A stretch of 64,000 nt of DNA, from positions 1,984,001-2,048,000 of the forward strand of contig CAVSUJ010000002.1 in assembly GCA_963731205.1 (NCBI GenBank), given 5' to 3'. Shown here in pieces: positions 16,491 to 24,587 of the stretch. Position 1 is the first letter of the stretch; each line of letters starts with the position of its first letter. The DNA comes from DATAZK01 sp963731205 (GTDB lineage: Bacteria; Actinomycetota; Actinomycetes; Frankiales; Frankiaceae). The notes beneath the pieces are model-generated. The model worked only from the letters and a program-made list of their open reading frames with translations. It made no database searches and had not been told where the DNA came from. The translations under genes were made by a program, and so were the position numbers.

Positions 16491-17801
16491 GTGGAGCAGT
16501 TCCTGGTGAGAGGAGGCGTGCGCCTCGAGGGCGAGGTCACCGTCCACGGCGCGAAGAACTCTGCGCTCAAGCTCATGGCGGCTGCGTTGCTCGCCGAGGG
16601 TCGCACCACGCTTTCTTCGGTCCCCGACATCCTCGACGTCGACATCATGGGCCAGGTCCTGCGCCGGCTCGGCTGCAGCGTCCAGCACGTCAGCAGCCGG
16701 GGTGAAGGCGGCTCCCACGAATCCGCCGGCACGGTGACGGTCGATGTGCCGTCACAGGTCGGCACCGAAGCCGACTACGACCTGGTGCGCCGGATGCGGG
16801 CGAGCATCGCCGTCCTCGGGCCGCTGGTCGCGCGCCGGGGTGAGGCCAAGGTCGCGCTGCCCGGCGGCGATGCGATTGGCAGCCGTGGCCTCGACATGCA
16901 CGTGAGCGGGCTGCAGAAGCTCGGCGCGACCGTCGAGTCCGAGCACGGATTCCTGATTGCGCGGGCCGAACGGCTGCGCGGGGCCACGATCTGGCTGGAC
17001 TTTCCGAGCGTGGGAGCGACGGAGAACCTGCTGATGGCTGCGGTGCTCGCCAAGGGCACCACCGTGATCGACAACGCGGCGCGTGAGCCGGAGATCGTCG
17101 ACCTGTGCACGCTCCTGAGCTCCATGGGGGCGCAGTTGCACGGGGTGGGCTCGTCCACGCTGGAGATCGAGGGCGTCGACGGCCTCCATCCGTGCCCTGA
17201 GGTGCATGAAACGGTGCCCGACCGCATCGTCGCGGGCACCTTTGCGGTCGGCGCCGTCATGACGCGCGGCGACGTGACCGTCCGCGGCGGGCGGGTCGAG
17301 CATCTGGAGATCCTGCTGGACAAGCTGGTGAGCGCCGGCGCTTCGGTCGAGGTGGGTCACGAGGAGTTCCGGGTTATCTGTGACCGCCGCCCGAAGGCCG
17401 CCGACGTGGTGACTCTGCCGTATCCCGGCTTCCCGACCGACCTGCAGCCGGCCATGATCGCCCTCGCTTCGGTGAGTGAAGGCGTCGCGATGGTCACCGA
17501 AAACGTCTTCGAGGCCCGATTTGTTTTCTGCGACGAGCTCACCCGGCTCGGCGCCGACGTTCGTACCGACGGCCACCACGCCGTCATCCGCGGTCGCACC
17601 CGGCTGTCCGGCGCGCCGGTGCGGGCCCCGGACATCCGCGCAGGGGCCGCTCTCGTGCTTGCTGGGCTGGTCGCGGAGGGTGCGACCGAGGTTCAGGACA
17701 TCCGCCACATTGATCGCGGCTACGTGCGATTCGACGAGCAATTGCGCCGGCTGGGGGCGACGATCGACCGCGCCCCGGCGCCGGATGATCCGGACAGCTG
17801 A
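16491..17801 (+). CDS. murA: UDP-N-acetylglucosamine 1-carboxyvinyltransferase, Asp-type active site
   Basis: First committed step of peptidoglycan synthesis: adds enolpyruvate from PEP to UDP-GlcNAc. It has 436 residues in the inverted alpha/beta barrel fold, starting with the substrate-binding HGAKNSALKLMAAALL stretch. The mobile active-site loop reads VALPGGDAIGSRGLDMH. Where most bacteria have the PEP- and fosfomycin-reactive cysteine (E. coli C115), this enzyme has Asp (D127, codon 16869-16871), as in M. tuberculosis and Chlamydia. Such enzymes are intrinsically insensitive to fosfomycin. The GTG start has a leaderless -10 motif. Confidence 0.97.
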   Translation: MEQFLVRGGVRLEGEVTVHGAKNSALKLMAAALLAEGRTTLSSVPDILDVDIMGQVLRRLGCSVQHVSSRGEGGSHESAGTVTVDVPSQVGTEADYDLVRRMRASIAVLGPLVARRGEAKVALPGGDAIGSRGLDMHVSGLQKLGATVESEHGFLIARAERLRGATIWLDFPSVGATENLLMAAVLAKGTTVIDNAAREPEIVDLCTLLSSMGAQLHGVGSSTLEIEGVDGLHPCPEVHETVPDRIVAGTFAVGAVMTRGDVTVRGGRVEHLEILLDKLVSAGASVEVGHEEFRVICDRRPKAADVVTLPYPGFPTDLQPAMIALASVSEGVAMVTENVFEARFVFCDELTRLGADVRTDGHHAVIRGRTRLSGAPVRAPDIRAGAALVLAGLVAEGATEVQDIRHIDRGYVRFDEQLRRLGATIDRAPAPDDPDS

Positions 17802-17979
17802 GCAAGACGAGCTGCCGGTTCTCGGCAAATAGCTGTGGAGATGATGTTCAGGTCTTCAGAGTTGTCGCCGACATGACAGTGCGATTACCACAAAGGGCCG
17901 GTGACCGGGCGTAATATCACACCAGCTCCAAAGGGCATAACCGTGAGAGCGGATATGCGTAAGGACTTGAGAGGCCCCG

Positions 17980-18390
17980 ATGATCCGCTGCATCGAGATG
18001 GCGCCAGGAGAATTCAAGCTGGGTGGGCGCGTCGACGTGACGACCGTCGCCGACCTGCGCACCGAGCTGCAGAAGGCCGTCGATTCTGCCAGCCCGCTGG
18101 CTGACGTCCCCGGCGCGGCCATCCGCTTCGAGGTCTCCGAGCTGGAACTCGTCGACGCTGCCGGGTTGGGCGCGCTAGTCGCGGCACACCGTCGCGCTGG
18201 CCGCGCAGGCCTCGGATTTTCGCTGGTCAACGTCCCGGATCGGCTTTCTCGCCTGCTGTTCATCAGCCGGCTCTACCGGGTTCTTTCCGTGGAAGAAAGC
18301 GAAACTTTCGCACCGCGGGAAGGCAAGCGGGAGCTCACGCCGCGTCCCCGCAATTCCGGGATCGACGGCGCGTCCGCGATCCTCGCGTAG
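17980..18390 (+). CDS. STAS-domain protein (anti-sigma antagonist-like, no phosphorylatable serine)
   Basis: 136 residues with a single STAS domain (about 1-108), the fold of SpoIIAA-type anti-anti-sigma factors, and a polar ~28-residue tail. The usual D-S-S-G/D-x-S-G phosphorylation loop reads VDAAGLGALV, so the serine that partner kinases modify is replaced by alanine. If it binds an anti-sigma factor, it should do so without phospho-control. GAGAGG lies 5 bases before ATG. A SpoIIAB-like ATPase gene is present at 62.6 kb, but nothing in the sequence links the two. Confidence 0.85.
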   Translation: MIRCIEMAPGEFKLGGRVDVTTVADLRTELQKAVDSASPLADVPGAAIRFEVSELELVDAAGLGALVAAHRRAGRAGLGFSLVNVPDRLSRLLFISRLYRVLSVEESETFAPREGKRELTPRPRNSGIDGASAILA

Positions 18391-18453
18391 CTGCAGAAGC
18401 CGGCGGCAATCGGCGGCCACCTCTTCAGGGAGCCACCGTTCGTTACTGGCCGG

Positions 18454-18459
18454 TAAAGT
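18454..18459 (+). promoter_or_regulatory. Putative -10 element of ecm (leaderless)
   Basis: TAAAGT lies six bases upstream of the ATG, and no ribosome binding site is present. Confidence 0.45.
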
Positions 18460-18465
18460 TCGGGC

Positions 18466-20493
18466 ATGAGCGGGCAGCGTGACAAGCCCTGGGTGATGCG
18501 CACGTACGCCGGGCATTCATCCGCCAAGGCATCGAACGAGCTGTATCGGCGCAACCTCGCGAAGGGCCAGACCGGCCTGTCGGTGGCGTTCGACCTTCCC
18601 ACCCAGACGGGCTACGACCCCGACAGCGAGTTCTCCCGCGGTGAGGTCGGCAAGGTCGGGGTCCCAGTAGCGTCGCTGGCCGACATGCGCCAGCTCTTCG
18701 ACGCGATCCCGCTCGGCGCGATGAACACCTCGATGACGATCAACGCGACCGCGATGTGGCTGCTCGCGCTTTACCAGGTCGTCGCTGAGGAGCAGGCCGA
18801 GGCCGCCGGGGAAGACCCGCGCGAGGTGGTCCACAAGCTCACGGGCACGACCCAGAACGACATCATCAAGGAGTACCTCTCCCGCGGGACGTACGTGTTC
18901 CCGCCGGCGCCGTCGATGCGGCTGATCAGCGACATGATCGCGTATTCGGTGACCGAGATCCCCAAGTGGAATCCGATCAACATCTGCTCCTACCACCTGC
19001 AGGAAGCGGGCGCGACCCCCGAGCAGGAGCTCGCCTACGCGCTGTGCACGGCCATCGCGGTCCTGGACAGCGTGCGCGATTCCGGTCAGGTGCCGGCCGA
19101 GCGCTTCGGTGAGGTGTGCGCCCGGATCTCCTTCTTCGTCAACGCCGGCGTGCGGTTCGTCGAGGAGATGTGCAAGATGCGGGCGTTCGGACGGCTGTGG
19201 GACGAGCTCCTGCAGACGCGCTACGGGGTGCAGGACCCCAAGCACCGTCGCTTCCGCTACGGCGTGCAGGTCAATTCCCTCGGGCTGACGGAGGCGCAGC
19301 CGGAGAACAACGTCATCCGCATCGTGCTCGAGGCGCTCGGGGTGACGCTGTCGAAGGATGCGCGTGCGCGCGCTCTGCAGCTGCCGGCGTGGAACGAGGC
19401 GCTCGGCCTGCCGCGCCCGTGGGATCAGCAGTGGTCGCTGCGGATCCAGCAGATCCTGGCGTTCGAGACCGATCTGCTCGAGTACGACGACCTTTTCGAG
19501 GGTTCTGTCGTCGTCGAGCGACGGGTGGGGGAGCTGGTGAGTGCCGCGCAGGCGGAGATCGACCGCGTGCAAGCCATGGGCGGTGCCGTTGCAGCCGTCG
19601 AATCGGGCTACATGAAGGCCCAGCTCGTCGACGCGCATTCGCAGCGAAGGCGCCGCATCGAGGCCGGGGACGACGTCGTCGTCGGCGTCAACAAGTACAC
19701 GACCACCGAGCCGAGCCCGCTGACCGAGAACCTCGAGACGAGCATCCAGACGGTCGATCCGGCCACCGAGGCAGCCCAGATCGAGGCCGTACGCGAGTGG
19801 AAGGCGAACCGCGATCCGGAGCGTGCTGACACGGCCCTGCAGGCGCTGCGTGACGCCGCCAAGACCGACGAGAACTTGATGATCGCGACCCTCGCCTGCG
19901 CCCGCGCGGGCGTGACCACCGGGGAGTGGGCAGGCGCGCTGCGGGAGGTGTTCGGCGAGTACCGGGCACCCACGGGGGTTTCGGCGGTCGGCGCGGTAGG
20001 CGGGGGCGCCGATGGTGCAGCGGGGGAGCAGATCGCGCAGGTGCGCCAGCTCGTCGCGCGTACCAGCGAGGAACTCGGCCGCCGCTTGAAGATCCTGGTC
20101 GGCAAGCCCGGGCTGGACGGTCACAGCAACGGCGCCGAGCAGATCGCCGTACGCGCCCGCGACGTCGGCTTCGAGGTGATCTATCAGGGAATCCGGCTGA
20201 CCCCGGCGCAGATCGTCAGCGCCGCGGCCCAGGAAGACGTTCACGTCGTCGGCCTGTCGATCCTGTCGGGTTCGCATCTCGAGCTCGTGCCCGACATCCT
20301 GCAAGGGCTCCGCGACGCCGGGCTCGACGACGTCCCGGTCGTGGTCGGCGGCATCGTGCCTGACGCCGATGCGCGCCGGCTCAAGGAGCTGGGGGTCGCG
20401 GCCGTCTTCACGCCCAAGGACTACGGAATCACCGAGATCATGCGGGAGATCGTCGAAATCATCCGTGCCGGAGCCGGTCTCGCGAAGGGCTGA
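18466..20493 (+). CDS. ecm: Ethylmalonyl-CoA mutase (B12-dependent; MeaA type)
   Basis: Converts (2R)-ethylmalonyl-CoA to (2S)-methylsuccinyl-CoA, a dedicated step of the ethylmalonyl-CoA pathway. It has 675 residues: an acyl-CoA mutase barrel (about 1-520) fused to a cobalamin-binding domain (about 540-670). The latter has the base-off motif GKPGLDGHSNGAEQ, then GLSILSGSHLELVP and VVVGGIVPD. The N-terminal signature RTYAGHSSAKASNELYRRNL with FDLPTQTGYDPD is that of Ecm/MeaA rather than methylmalonyl-CoA mutase. Tyr and Arg of the carboxylate-binding site are kept (RTYAGH and YLSRGTYVF), as expected for a dicarboxylic substrate. Historically annotated MeaA in Streptomyces. Partner genes ccr, epimerase and meaB lie within 15 kb. 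Confidence 0.93.
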   Translation: MSGQRDKPWVMRTYAGHSSAKASNELYRRNLAKGQTGLSVAFDLPTQTGYDPDSEFSRGEVGKVGVPVASLADMRQLFDAIPLGAMNTSMTINATAMWLLALYQVVAEEQAEAAGEDPREVVHKLTGTTQNDIIKEYLSRGTYVFPPAPSMRLISDMIAYSVTEIPKWNPINICSYHLQEAGATPEQELAYALCTAIAVLDSVRDSGQVPAERFGEVCARISFFVNAGVRFVEEMCKMRAFGRLWDELLQTRYGVQDPKHRRFRYGVQVNSLGLTEAQPENNVIRIVLEALGVTLSKDARARALQLPAWNEALGLPRPWDQQWSLRIQQILAFETDLLEYDDLFEGSVVVERRVGELVSAAQAEIDRVQAMGGAVAAVESGYMKAQLVDAHSQRRRRIEAGDDVVVGVNKYTTTEPSPLTENLETSIQTVDPATEAAQIEAVREWKANRDPERADTALQALRDAAKTDENLMIATLACARAGVTTGEWAGALREVFGEYRAPTGVSAVGAVGGGADGAAGEQIAQVRQLVARTSEELGRRLKILVGKPGLDGHSNGAEQIAVRARDVGFEVIYQGIRLTPAQIVSAAAQEDVHVVGLSILSGSHLELVPDILQGLRDAGLDDVPVVVGGIVPDADARRLKELGVAAVFTPKDYGITEIMREIVEIIRAGAGLAKG

Positions 20494-20507
20494 GCGGCCG
20501 GGAAAGC

Positions 20508-20513
20508 TAGGCT
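20508..20513 (+). promoter_or_regulatory. Putative -10 element of nucS (leaderless)
   Basis: TAGGCT is followed by six bases and the GTG start. The region lacks a Shine-Dalgarno sequence. Confidence 0.45.
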
Positions 20514-20519
20514 GCGATC

Positions 20520-21182
20520 GTGCGGCTCGTCATTGCCCGGTGCACCGTTGATTACGCGGGAAGGCTGACCGCACACCTGCCGAGCGCGGTGCGCCTGCTG
20601 ATGGTGAAGGCCGACGGTTCGGTGAGCATCCACGCCGACGACCGCGCGTACAAGCCGCTGAACTGGATGAGCCCGCCGTGCACCCTCACGGAGGAGGACG
20701 CGCTCTGGCGCGTGGAGAACAAGGCCGGCGAGCAGCTCGTCATCACCATCGAAGAGGTCATGCACGACTCCAGCCACCACCTGGGCATCGATCCGGGGCT
20801 GGTGAAGGATGGTGTCGAAGCTCACTTGCAGGTCCTGCTGGCCGAGCATTGCGACTCGATCGAGGACGGGCTGCGGCTGGTGCGCCGCGAGCACGACACC
20901 GGTATCGGCCCGGTCGATCTGCTCTGCCGAGACGCGAGCGGGCTCAGCGTGGCCGTCGAGATCAAGCGCCGGGGCGAGATCGACGGCGTTGAGCAGCTCA
21001 CTCGATACCTGGCGCGTATGTCGGCCGACCCTCAGCTGAATCAGCCGGTGCGGGGACTCTTCGTCGCGCAAGCCATCACCCCGCAGGCGCGGCTGCTTGC
21101 AGCGGACCGCGGAATCGGTTGCGTCACCGTCGATTACGACGCGCTGCGCGGTTTCGCCCCTACGATTCCTACTTTGTTCTGA
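20520..21182 (+). CDS. nucS: Mismatch-specific endonuclease NucS/EndoMS
   Basis: Nuclease of the non-canonical mismatch repair used by actinobacteria and many archaea in place of MutS/MutL: it cuts both strands at mismatches. It has 220 residues with an N-terminal DNA-binding/dimerisation half and a C-terminal RecB-like nuclease half. The active-site residues are visible in GIGPVDLLCRD (Asp) and VAVEIKRRGEIDGVEQL (Glu and Lys), with Gln and Tyr following. The extreme C terminus (PTIPTLF) is a short hydrophobic peptide of the sort used for beta-clamp binding in corynebacterial EndoMS. GTG start with a leaderless -10 motif. Confidence 0.95.
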   Translation: MRLVIARCTVDYAGRLTAHLPSAVRLLMVKADGSVSIHADDRAYKPLNWMSPPCTLTEEDALWRVENKAGEQLVITIEEVMHDSSHHLGIDPGLVKDGVEAHLQVLLAEHCDSIEDGLRLVRREHDTGIGPVDLLCRDASGLSVAVEIKRRGEIDGVEQLTRYLARMSADPQLNQPVRGLFVAQAITPQARLLAADRGIGCVTVDYDALRGFAPTIPTLF

Positions 21183-21294
21183 TCCGTACGGGCTACCCCG
21201 ACCCGTTACCGACCGCTCGGAATCCCGTTGTCTGAAAGACTTGTGCCGTGCCGTCATTGACGCCGGCACGCCATGCGGAGGGACGGGAAACGCG

Positions 21295-23070
21295 ATGACG
21301 CGAGCTTTTCAAAAGGCCGGAATCGTCGGCGTCGGCACGATGGGCGCTGGAATCGCTGAGGTTCTCGCCAAGGCGGGCGTTGATGTGGTCGCCGTCGAAA
21401 TCGATGACGTCGGCGTCAAGCGTGGTCGCGAGCACATCGAGCACTCGACGGAGCGAGCGGTGCGCGGCGGCAAGCTGTCCGAGGCCGAGCGCGACGCTTT
21501 GCTGGCGCGCATCCAGCTCGGCACCGACCTTTCCGCACTGGCCGATGCCGACATCGTCATCGAGGCGATTCCTGAGCAATTGGAGGCGAAACAGGAGCTC
21601 TTCCGCCGCCTCGACGACCTCTGTGACCCCGCGACGGTGCTCGCCACCAACACCTCCGCGCTCTCGGTGACCGAGCTCGCCGCCGCCACCCGGCGTCCCT
21701 CTGCAGTCATCGGGCTGCACTGGTTCAACCCGGCACCCGTCATGGGATTGGTCGAGGTCGTCAGCACGGTCATGACCGACGCGCAGGTGACGGCTGACGT
21801 GGAGGCGCTCATCGGGACGGTCGGCAAGGCGGCTGTGACCGTCGGCGATCGGGCCGGATTCATTGCAAACGCGCTACTTTTCCCGTATCTGAACAACGCG
21901 GTTCGCATGCTCGAAGGGCGCTACGCGACCCGCGAGGACATCGACGCCGCGATGCGTTTCGGCTGCGGTCACCCGATGGGTCCGCTGGCCGTTCTCGACC
22001 TCATCGGTCTGGACAGCGCCTACGAAATCCTCGACACCATCTACCACCAGTCGCGTGACCACCTGCATGCGCCGGCCCCGTTGCTCAAGCAGCTCGTCGC
22101 GGCGGGCATGCACGGGCGCAAGACCGGCCGCGGCTTCTACACCTACGCCTCCCCGGATTCCTCGCAGATCGTCCCCGACGTGGTGCCGGATTCAGGGCCG
22201 GTCGCGCCAGCGCGTCCGGTCAGCAAGGTCGGTGTCATCGGCACCGGCACGATGGCCACCGGCATCGCCGAGGTGCTGACGAAGTCGGGCTTCGATGTCG
22301 TGCTCCGGGCGCGCAGCGCCGACAAGGCCGCGTCGACCCTTTCCAAGGTGACCGCCTCGATGGACAAGGCTGTGGCGCGCGGGAAGCTTTCCGAGGACGA
22401 CCGTGACGCCGCGCTCGGCCGGCTGGTCACCACGACCGAGCTCGACGACTTGTCGCAGTGCGACCTCGTCATCGAAGCTGTCGTCGAGGAGCTCGGCGTC
22501 AAGCGGGCGCTTTTCGGCGCGCTGGATGACGTGATGAAGCCCGGAGCGGTGCTGGCGACGACGACGTCGAGCCTGCCGGTGATCGAGTGCGCCACGGCCA
22601 CCTCGCGTCCTGCCGATGTCGTGGGCATGCACTGGTTCAACCCGGCTCCGGCCATGAAGCTCGTCGAGGTGGTGCCGACGGTGGTGTCGGCTCCCGATGC
22701 CGTCGCCACCGTGCGTGAGGTGGCGCTGAAGGCGCGAAAGGCTCCGGTCAGCTGCGGTGACCGCGCCGGTTTTATCGTGAACGCGCTGCTTTTTCCGTAT
22801 CTGAATGGCGCGGCCCGGATGCTGGAACAGCACTACGCCACGGCGGACGACATCGACGCGGCGATGAAGGTGGGTTGCGGGCACCCAATGGGCCCATTCG
22901 AACTCATGGATGTCGTCGGGTTGGATGTCACGCTCGCCATTCAGCAGACGCTTTACCTCGAGTTCCGCGAACCCGGAGACGCGCCCGCCCCGCTGCTCGA
23001 GCACCTCGTGAAGGCGGGCTATCTGGGGCGCAAGACAAAGCGCGGCTTCAGGGACTACTCGCGACGCTGA
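21295..23070 (+). CDS. Tandem (two-domain) 3-hydroxybutyryl-CoA dehydrogenase
   Basis: 591 residues made of two complete 3-hydroxyacyl-CoA dehydrogenases in a row (about 5-290 and 308-591), joined by a ~20-residue Pro/Val linker. Each half has a Rossmann loop (GVGTMGAG; GTGTMATG), the catalytic His in HWFNPAP (H142, H446), a following Glu (E154, E458), the FPYLN asparagine region and a GCGHPMGP C-terminal domain. Both look active. After beta-strand 2 the first half has an acidic residue (E35, VAVEIDD), as for NAD. The second has Arg-Ala-Arg-Ser (338-341), as often seen in NADP enzymes. GGAGG upstream fixes the ATG. It likely interconverts acetoacetyl-CoA and 3-hydroxybutyryl-CoA for the ethylmalonyl-CoA pathway; a fatty-acid role is also possible. 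Confidence 0.9.
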   Translation: MTRAFQKAGIVGVGTMGAGIAEVLAKAGVDVVAVEIDDVGVKRGREHIEHSTERAVRGGKLSEAERDALLARIQLGTDLSALADADIVIEAIPEQLEAKQELFRRLDDLCDPATVLATNTSALSVTELAAATRRPSAVIGLHWFNPAPVMGLVEVVSTVMTDAQVTADVEALIGTVGKAAVTVGDRAGFIANALLFPYLNNAVRMLEGRYATREDIDAAMRFGCGHPMGPLAVLDLIGLDSAYEILDTIYHQSRDHLHAPAPLLKQLVAAGMHGRKTGRGFYTYASPDSSQIVPDVVPDSGPVAPARPVSKVGVIGTGTMATGIAEVLTKSGFDVVLRARSADKAASTLSKVTASMDKAVARGKLSEDDRDAALGRLVTTTELDDLSQCDLVIEAVVEELGVKRALFGALDDVMKPGAVLATTTSSLPVIECATATSRPADVVGMHWFNPAPAMKLVEVVPTVVSAPDAVATVREVALKARKAPVSCGDRAGFIVNALLFPYLNGAARMLEQHYATADDIDAAMKVGCGHPMGPFELMDVVGLDVTLAIQQTLYLEFREPGDAPAPLLEHLVKAGYLGRKTKRGFRDYSRR

Positions 23071-23155
23071 GTCCAGGCTGGGCGCTGTCTTTGAAAATCA
23101 ACTGAACCGCGTGTGCGGGGCGCCGGGAAAGCAATAAGAATGTGTCAAAAGCTGG

Positions 23156-23184
23156 TTGCATTGCCGCGTTAAGTCATGCATTCT
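23156..23184 (+). promoter_or_regulatory. Putative lsr2 promoter
   Basis: TTGCAT (23156-23161) and CATTCT (23179-23184) are spaced by 17 bp, and the -10-like box is seven bases before the lsr2 ATG. This would give a nearly leaderless transcript. The surrounding 60 bp are clearly AT-richer than the genes on either side. Confidence 0.45.
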
Positions 23185-23191
23185 TGATGCT

Positions 23192-23533
23192 ATGACCCAG
23201 CGCACGGTGGTAACTCTCGAGGACGACCTCACGGGCGAGGAAGCAGACGAAACCGTCAGCTTTGCGCTCGACGGCAAGGCATACGAGATCGACCTCACCG
23301 AAGCTAATGCCACTGCATTGCGTGAGGCCCTTGCTCCTTATGTGGGTTCGGCCCGTCGCGCCGGTCGCTTGAGCGTGCCGGCGGCCCGTCGGGGCGCCCC
23401 CTTGCGTCACGTTGCTACCGAGGTCGATCCGGCAGCGGTTCGCGCCTGGGCGGCCTCCAATGGCCATGAGGTAAGCCCTCGTGGCCGCATCAGCCGCGCG
23501 GTGCAGGAGGCCTTCAAAGCCGCTATGGGCTGA
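23192..23533 (+). CDS. lsr2: Nucleoid-associated protein Lsr2
   Basis: Small H-NS-like protein of actinobacteria that binds and bridges AT-rich DNA and silences foreign genes. It has 113 residues: an N-terminal dimerisation part (MTQRTVVTLEDDLTGEEADE, then FALDGKAYEIDL) and a C-terminal DNA-binding domain with the AT-hook-like RGR in SPRGRISRAVQEAF. The ATG at 23192 is chosen because it gives the standard N terminus MTQR; an upstream in-frame ATG would add 12 non-family residues and overlap the promoter. Confidence 0.96.
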   Translation: MTQRTVVTLEDDLTGEEADETVSFALDGKAYEIDLTEANATALREALAPYVGSARRAGRLSVPAARRGAPLRHVATEVDPAAVRAWAASNGHEVSPRGRISRAVQEAFKAAMG

Positions 23534-23793
23534 GCGGGTGGCGCGCCGCGCGCGCGTTCATTAGCCCTCCGCAATCGGCGAGCCTCCGGCGGTGATCCAA
23601 TCCGCCTTGCGGCGATTTGTATAAAGATTGCGTCGGGCTACTCGCGGCTGGCTGCCGGGTCAGGCAAATGGATTGCCAGCACCACATAGCACGCATTCTT
23701 GGACGTTGCTCGAGTCCGTTCCTGGTTTCGGAAATCACGACTCAAAGCGATGTGGCCCGACCTGCCAGCGTCCTGCGGTGCGACAATTGCCCG

Positions 23794-24324
23794 GTGCCTG
23801 CTTCCGCCACTCCCGCAGCCGCCCGCGCGGCCGTGTTCTCGGCGACGGTCACAGCGGCCACAGATGCCGCCCGGGGCTTGGCGGCGGGTGCCGCCGATGT
23901 GATGGCGATGCTGCGGGGAATCTCCACCGACCCGCGGGTATCCCAAGCGGCGAAGGTCGAAGCCGCCGCGGCACTCGCCTACCTCGCTTCGGGCAAGGCG
24001 CGGATTCCACGCTTCATCCCGGTCCTCGGGCGCGTCGATGATCTGGCAGTAGCGGCTTTTGCGCTGCGGCGCCTCCTCGGTGCAGCGGGCGAGCCGGTGC
24101 TGCGCTCGCATTGGAAGGGAAGCTCGCGGGCCCTGGCGAACCTGCTGGCGCTGTCGGCCGCGCTGGCGACTCCCGGTGGACGGCTGCGGGCGCTGGCGAT
24201 CGCTGGTGCGGCGGCTTCCGCGGTGCGTGATCAGGTCTCGGCTCCCGGCAGCCGGCTGCGCCGACCGGGCGCCGGGCGCGTCGTCGAGGGTGAGGTAGTC
24301 GCCCGGCGCGAGCACCCGCGATGA
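23794..24324 (+). CDS. DUF1232 (YkvA-like) membrane-associated protein
   Basis: 176 residues from GTG 23794. The core (about 35-85) matches the YkvA/DUF1232 pattern: a helical pair ending ARIPRFIPVLGRVDDLAVAAFALRRLL. Ala-rich helices follow, one hydrophobic (about 115-140), and a basic C terminus. The function of the family is unknown. The frame is open further upstream, but GACAAT six bases before this GTG and the composition change support this start. The stop overlaps the next ATG (ATGA). The 260 bp before it, after lsr2, show no gene. Confidence 0.65.
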   Translation: MPASATPAAARAAVFSATVTAATDAARGLAAGAADVMAMLRGISTDPRVSQAAKVEAAAALAYLASGKARIPRFIPVLGRVDDLAVAAFALRRLLGAAGEPVLRSHWKGSSRALANLLALSAALATPGGRLRALAIAGAAASAVRDQVSAPGSRLRRPGAGRVVEGEVVARREHPR

Positions 24325-24569
24325 ACCTTCCGGCTCCGCTCGCGTCGGATGACGAGTGGGAGGTGCGCGCCGTGCGCGGCCAGGATGCCCGCAAGGTCTA
24401 CCGATGCCCGGGCTGCGATCACGAGATCCGGATCGGGCAGCCTCACGTCGTCGCGTGGCCGGCGGCCGGCGCGGGCCTGGAGGGCGACCACCGGCATTGG
24501 CACACGGCGTGCTGGCGCGCCCGGCATCGGGCTCCGCGTCCCGTCCGAGCGCGCCGCCGACACCAATAG
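24321..24569 (+). CDS. Small zinc-ribbon-like conserved actinobacterial protein
   Basis: 82 residues with a likely metal site: YRCPGCDHEI gives two cysteines, and DHRHWHTACWRAR gives three histidines and one cysteine. A basic tail follows. It resembles a conserved family found in Streptomyces that is labelled only as an ATP/GTP-binding or hypothetical protein; no P-loop is visible here. It is coupled to the DUF1232 gene by an ATGA overlap and lies 18 bases before a hydrolase gene. Role unknown. Confidence 0.7.
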   Translation: MNLPAPLASDDEWEVRAVRGQDARKVYRCPGCDHEIRIGQPHVVAWPAAGAGLEGDHRHWHTACWRARHRAPRPVRARRRHQ

Positions 24570-24587
24570 GACCAATAAGGTCAGCAT

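Noticed and set aside
17802..18465. Cobalamin riboswitch upstream of the B12-dependent mutase genes.
   Set aside because: No B12-box-like conserved sequence is visible here or before the adenosyltransferase, and ecm looks leaderless.
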